Shown one piece after another: positions 60,548 to 64,000 of a stretch of 64,000 bases of DNA. Under the pieces are notes generated by a model that was given only the letters and a program-made list of their open reading frames with translations, ran no database searches and was not told where the DNA came from. The translations under genes were made by a program, and so were the position numbers. The DNA is from Triplophysa rosa (taxonomy: Eukaryota; Chordata; Actinopteri; Cypriniformes; Nemacheilidae): NCBI RefSeq assembly GCF_024868665.1, contig NC_079896.1, positions 3,445,029-3,509,028 on the forward strand, in the 5' to 3' direction. The number at the start of each line of letters is the position of its first letter. The first letter of the stretch is position 1.

Positions 60548-60955
60548 GTAGGCCTTAAAGGAATACTTCACCCATCTGAACTTTTCTATCTTCATTTTTT
60601 CACCCTCATGCCATTCTTTTCTTCAGCTGAACACAAACATAATTTTATATTAAAATGCCTTGATAGTATCTTATTATATGTGGCTCAACATAGTGAAGCT
60701 CCAAAAAGCACATCAATCTTTCATTAATTTAAAGGACTCCTCCGGTGGGTTAATAAAAAATGTAAATGCTGATAATTTTGAATCACATTGGTTCTAGTGT
60801 GTCTCGTGACTCAAGTTCTCTCACGCGCATATTAATTTGCTTCAGAAGACACTTATTAACCTTTTGATTAATGTTCAGGTACAGAAGGAAGTCATATACG
60901 ATGGCATGAGGGGTAAATTATGAAATATATTTATGCGAACTACTACTCAAAATTG
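60548..60955. mobile_element. AAAGGAATACTTCACCC-type MITE
   Basis: TTAAAGGAATACTTCACCC begins the copy and CCTCATGCCATTCTTTTCTT follows. The right part has GATGGCATGAGGGGTAAAT and GCGAACTACT, mirroring the left. It is a relative of the Angel-type elements with a different interior. Confidence 0.55.
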
Positions 60956-61257
60956 TGCTCATAGAATTAGATCCAGCACCTATTTTAGCAGAATCTGCAC
61001 TTGCTTTTGAAATAAGTTGATGCAATTAGATACGTTTGAAATAAATATGAAATATAATAATGTAACATTAACTTTCAAAATTTGTCAAAGTCAACATTGC
61101 TGTAAAAAACTTTTGAGAGTTCCTCTTTAGAGTCTTGCACCACTGGGTTTTGAGATCAAAATCCTTTTATGTATTATTTGAGATATTAGCAAGGTTTTTG
61201 GGACACTCGCTGAAGAAACATTATGGCAACACATCTGCTATACTAGATCAAACGTAC

Positions 61258-61280
61258 ACTCTTAAAAATAAGGGTGCTTA
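61258..61280 (+). repeat. Stub of a CACTCTTAAAAATAAGGG MITE
   Basis: Only the first 20-odd bases are present, then the GGCCGTGTTCACACTT repeat begins, much as at 54834-54955. Confidence 0.45.
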
Positions 61281-61630
61281 AGGCCGTGTTCACACTTTAC
61301 TTCTTTTTTGAAGCTGCTAGCGTCTGTTTTACATTGTAATCCTATGGAGTAAACCGTGTTTTCAAAAAAAGTCCTGCGCGCTTTTTTAAACGCCAGCGCC
61401 GGCATCTTTTTCTGCAACTCAGAGCGTCTTTTGAGGTTGAAAAAAGTTCAACTTTTCTGGAAAAAAACGCCCTACGTCAAGCACCTTTTTCACAGCTAAC
61501 CAATGACAGAGACCTGTTGTTTCCATAACAACATGTGAGGAACGTGATTGGTCGAGATGGCTCAAACTCGAAAAAAAAAATGGCGGCCAAAGCACCCGTT
61601 GGAGCATAGTTTTGTATAAATGTAATGTGT
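61281..61630 (+). repeat. GGCCGTGTTCACACTT-start repeat
   Basis: A longer copy of the repeat at 54955. It has GAGCGTCTTTTGAGGTTG and AATGGCGGCCAAAGC inside and runs to the next transposon. The right terminus is not identifiable. Confidence 0.45.
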
Positions 61631-62289
61631 TTAAAGGGGTGATATGACACTGCTAAAACGACTATTATGGTTTGTTTTAGATGTTATGCAATGTGTATAC
61701 ACAATTTAAGGTTCAAAAACGCTGTATTTTCCACATACGGTGCATGTTTGTATCTCCTCTTTGCTCCGCCTCTCTGAAACACGCAGATTTTTTACAAAGC
61801 TCATCGCTCTGAAAAGCGAGGTGTGCTATGATTGGCCAGTTAACCAGTGCGTAGTGATTGGTGGAATACTGCAAGCGTGTGAGGGAAATGTAACGCCTCT
61901 TACCATATTTGGAACATCAGGTTCCAACGCAATTGTGCTGACAGGTACGCCCACCTTACTTGCGTTTACATTTGGGCGGTCTTAGTCAAATCATACCACA
62001 AACTGACGTGGATTTGTGGGGGTGTGGTTACACGAGGCGTTTCAAACAGGTCTGGGTGAGCATTCGCTTTTAGATAGAATGCATCTTTTGTTCCCACACT
62101 TTAATTTTTGCAATTTTACGTGTCTAATACGTGCATGGCCAACTTATCCACCTTATTTTTGACGTAAATGTGGGCGCCGCCATCTTTGAGCTGTTTGTGT
62201 TTAGACTTCCGGTGAGCCACTATAGCTAATGACAGTCGTATTGCGAGTGAGACAAGTGTGCTGTTTTGACTGCCAAGTTCATATTTATT

Positions 62290-62440
62290 ATGGAACCCAA
62301 AGGTACAAGCGTAATGTGTGCAGTTAGAGGTCGCCATAATAGCCGGCACAAACGCAAAAAATGTCTGCAAAACATGTGCTTTGATCATAATACACGCACC
62401 AGAGCTGAATCTGGATGTCGCGCACCCTATGATCTGCATC
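62290..62440 (+). pseudogene. Decayed THAP-like zinc-finger fragment
   Basis: The plus-strand frame reads MEPKGTSVMCAVRGRHNSR and continues with CFDHNTRTRAESGC and APYDLHP. The CAV-G--N start resembles the N-terminus of THAP domains found in Kolobok-type transposases. The second zinc-binding Cys position is Arg, and no transposase core follows in frame. It is a remnant of the host transposon, not a gene. Confidence 0.35.
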
Positions 62441-62738
62441 CATTATTCATTAGCCTACTGGATTCCCTTTCTCCTGGACAATTGACCTACTTGACTACAA
62501 TTACTAATAAACTATTACTAACGTTTATTAATAAACGTTAAAAGGCAGGAGTTTACGGGGAGAGTTAGCGCAACGAAAACAGTATAGTGGTATAATAATA
62601 TTAGCAGTCGCTAAAATGTAGCTGTTAGCATTTGTATATGTATTTATCAGTTAAAAACTTAATAGGCTAAAGCAAACCTACCTGCCAGAAGATCGAAGCT
62701 GCATGACTAACAGTTACAGGACTTGCCCTGTCATTACA

Positions 62739-62795
62739 TTACACTTTCATTAATTTGGCAGACGCTTTTATCCAAAGAACATTTAACATTTTGTC
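62739..62795 (-). repeat. SINE 3'-tail fragment inside a transposon
   Basis: TTAATTTGGCAGACGCTTTT followed by ATCCAAAGAACATTTAACAT matches the dispersed SINE-tail motif and sits inside the TTAA transposon. Confidence 0.5.
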
Positions 62796-63657
62796 AACAC
62801 GCTATACAGTAGGCTACTGCTGCTAGCCTTTACCAGGCCATGCTACTAGGAGGGTTAAAGCTGAAGCAAGCAAGGGAGAGAATGAATAACATGAATCATT
62901 GTCTTTATTTAATAGAAGCAGACAGTTATTGGTTAGTATGTTTTGAGTTGTTTTTAAAAAGTTGTGATGGATGCTGCAGCTCGGTGGAGACCTGCCGTCT
63001 CCGTTCTTACGTTATTAGTTTGACTGCCACTTTGACTGGTATTCACATCTGCTTTTAAAAACACGAATTCGTGGTCCGTCATGTCCAAATTTCGACGGAC
63101 TTTCCCACTGTGCATGTAACATTACTGTTACGTCTGTGCTTGTATGCTTGTGCATCGAAGACCCGTCAACTCCGAGAGAAAATACGAAGTAATTGAATAA
63201 ATCCTCATAAGATATATCAGGCCAGTTCATCCTCCCACTGTGTAATACATCGCAGGTGTGAAAAATATTCATCATAGCTGTTTTAAAAGCATTTTGAGCG
63301 TGCTCCCGCTGCGACACACTTCCATTGTTTTCCACCGGCCGGCTAATAATATGGAAGTCTTAACACAAAACGGAAGTACGTCACGTCGTTTACTTCCGCG
63401 TTCAATAAGAAGGTGGATAACACACCAAAGACACAGAAAAACACATATTCGCGCCATATGACCCCTTTAATTTTCACTTAAAAATAACTTTTGATTGAAT
63501 TTCTAGCGAGAAATTAGTATTGTGGTTTTTAAATATTAGTTATTGTAAAGACGCTCTCTGTTTATAATTCAAATAGAAGTCTGAGACGCTGCCTATGAAG
63601 CAGCTGCCCTCGTGCACAAATGCCGCCTCTGAACATTGCCAGCTGCTATTTGCTAAG

Positions 63658-63914
63658 CAGTGGTGAACGAAGTACACAACTTCCTTACTTGAGTGAAAGT
63701 ACAGATACTGGTCAAATATTACTCCACTACAAGTAGAAGTTGCAAAGACAGATTCTTACTTGAGTAAAAGTACAGAAGTACGTGCTTTTAAAAGTACTCA
63801 AGTATTAAAAGTAAATTTACTTTATGTCAGCTGTGCATTGTTTTATTGTCGTATACCTTATGCATCTGAAGCAACCTACTGAATACACTGAGCAGCTCAC
63901 GGTATCAGTTGTAT
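63658..63914 (+). mobile_element. Tol2-like hAT fragment (CAGTGGTGAACGAAGTAC)
   Basis: The left end CAGTGGTGAACGAAGTAC is followed by TTACTTGAGTGAAAGTACAG and TACTCCACTACAAGTAGAAG, the repeated ACTTGAGTAAAAGTAC words of Tol2-related hAT elements. The right end is not seen before the next MITE or the window edge. Confidence 0.6.
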
Positions 63915-64000
63915 TAAAGGAGTAGTTCACTTCAAAATTTGCCCCCATTGATTTTTATTCAATGGGGTACCCCAATTGAATGGGGGCAAATTTTGCAGTG
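63915..64000 (+). repeat. MITE cut by the window edge
   Basis: TTAAAGGAGTAGTTCACTTC begins the copy, and CAAAATTTGCCCCCATTGAT is mirrored by TTGAATGGGGGCAAATTTTG. The element continues beyond the window. Confidence 0.5.

Larger units (their letters stand above)
61631..63470. mobile_element. TTAA-flanked DNA transposon, Kolobok- or piggyBac-like, decayed
   Basis: TTAA lies at 61631-61634 and 63467-63470. Just inside, AGGGGTGATATGACAC is mirrored by AGGGGTCATATGGCGC read on the other strand (13 of 16 positions). The 1.83-kb body carries a broken fragment resembling a THAP-type zinc finger (62290-62440) but no full transposase. TTAA duplications together with a THAP-like domain favour Kolobok. 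A SINE-tail piece near 62739 has inserted into it. Confidence 0.65.

Overview
The window is vertebrate genomic DNA from a bony fish, most likely a cyprinid (carp, barb or zebrafish relatives). It is AT-rich and intron-bearing. It is full of short non-autonomous DNA transposons, tRNA-derived SINE pieces and long simple repeats of the kind common in cyprinid genomes. I see no bacterial, viral or CRISPR sequence.

Three host genes can be supported. (1) The 5' part of a tetraspanin gene, best named tspan2, lies on the minus strand. Its coding exon 1 (7941-8009) and exon 2 (5220-5319) are too short to appear as long open reading frames but have clean splice sites and a clear tetraspanin first membrane segment. 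The remaining exons lie to the left of the window. (2) A nerve growth factor gene, ngf, also lies on the minus strand. It has one complete coding exon (13376-13951) and an upstream 5' leader exon (14121-14228). (3) A complete intronless Shaker-type potassium channel gene, kcna3 (Kv1.3), lies on the plus strand (48671-50218), with its own TATA/CCAAT/GC-box promoter. From memory, the human counterparts of tspan2 and ngf are neighbours in the same orientation on 1p13, and KCNA3 is on the same chromosome arm, so gene order supports the names.

Region by region: 1-5219 is tspan2 intron 2, carrying a complete Tc1/mariner element with an open 346-codon transposase and a hAT element inserted into an AT-rich tandem array. 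5320-7940 is tspan2 intron 1 with short transposons. 8010-8287 is the CpG-rich tspan2 promoter, abutting a roughly 39-unit GATA repeat. 8446-12677 is spacer between tspan2 and ngf. 14229 to about 48400 is ngf upstream DNA (probably a long 5' intron and its promoter) mixed with kcna3 upstream spacer; it holds many MITEs and a few repeat-poor blocks that may be regulatory. 50219-64000 is kcna3 downstream spacer, with a CpG-dense block at 51380-51700 and a dense set of nested transposons up to the right edge.

The genes do not form a pathway or operon. NGF is a secreted neurotrophin, Kv1.3 sets membrane potential in neurons and immune cells, and the tetraspanin organises membrane microdomains. 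The most notable items are the intact DD36E-type transposon, the two tspan2 exons, the upstream ORFs in the ngf leader, the CpG block beyond kcna3, and well-preserved hAT insertions with target-site duplications. I found no convincing undescribed biological system.
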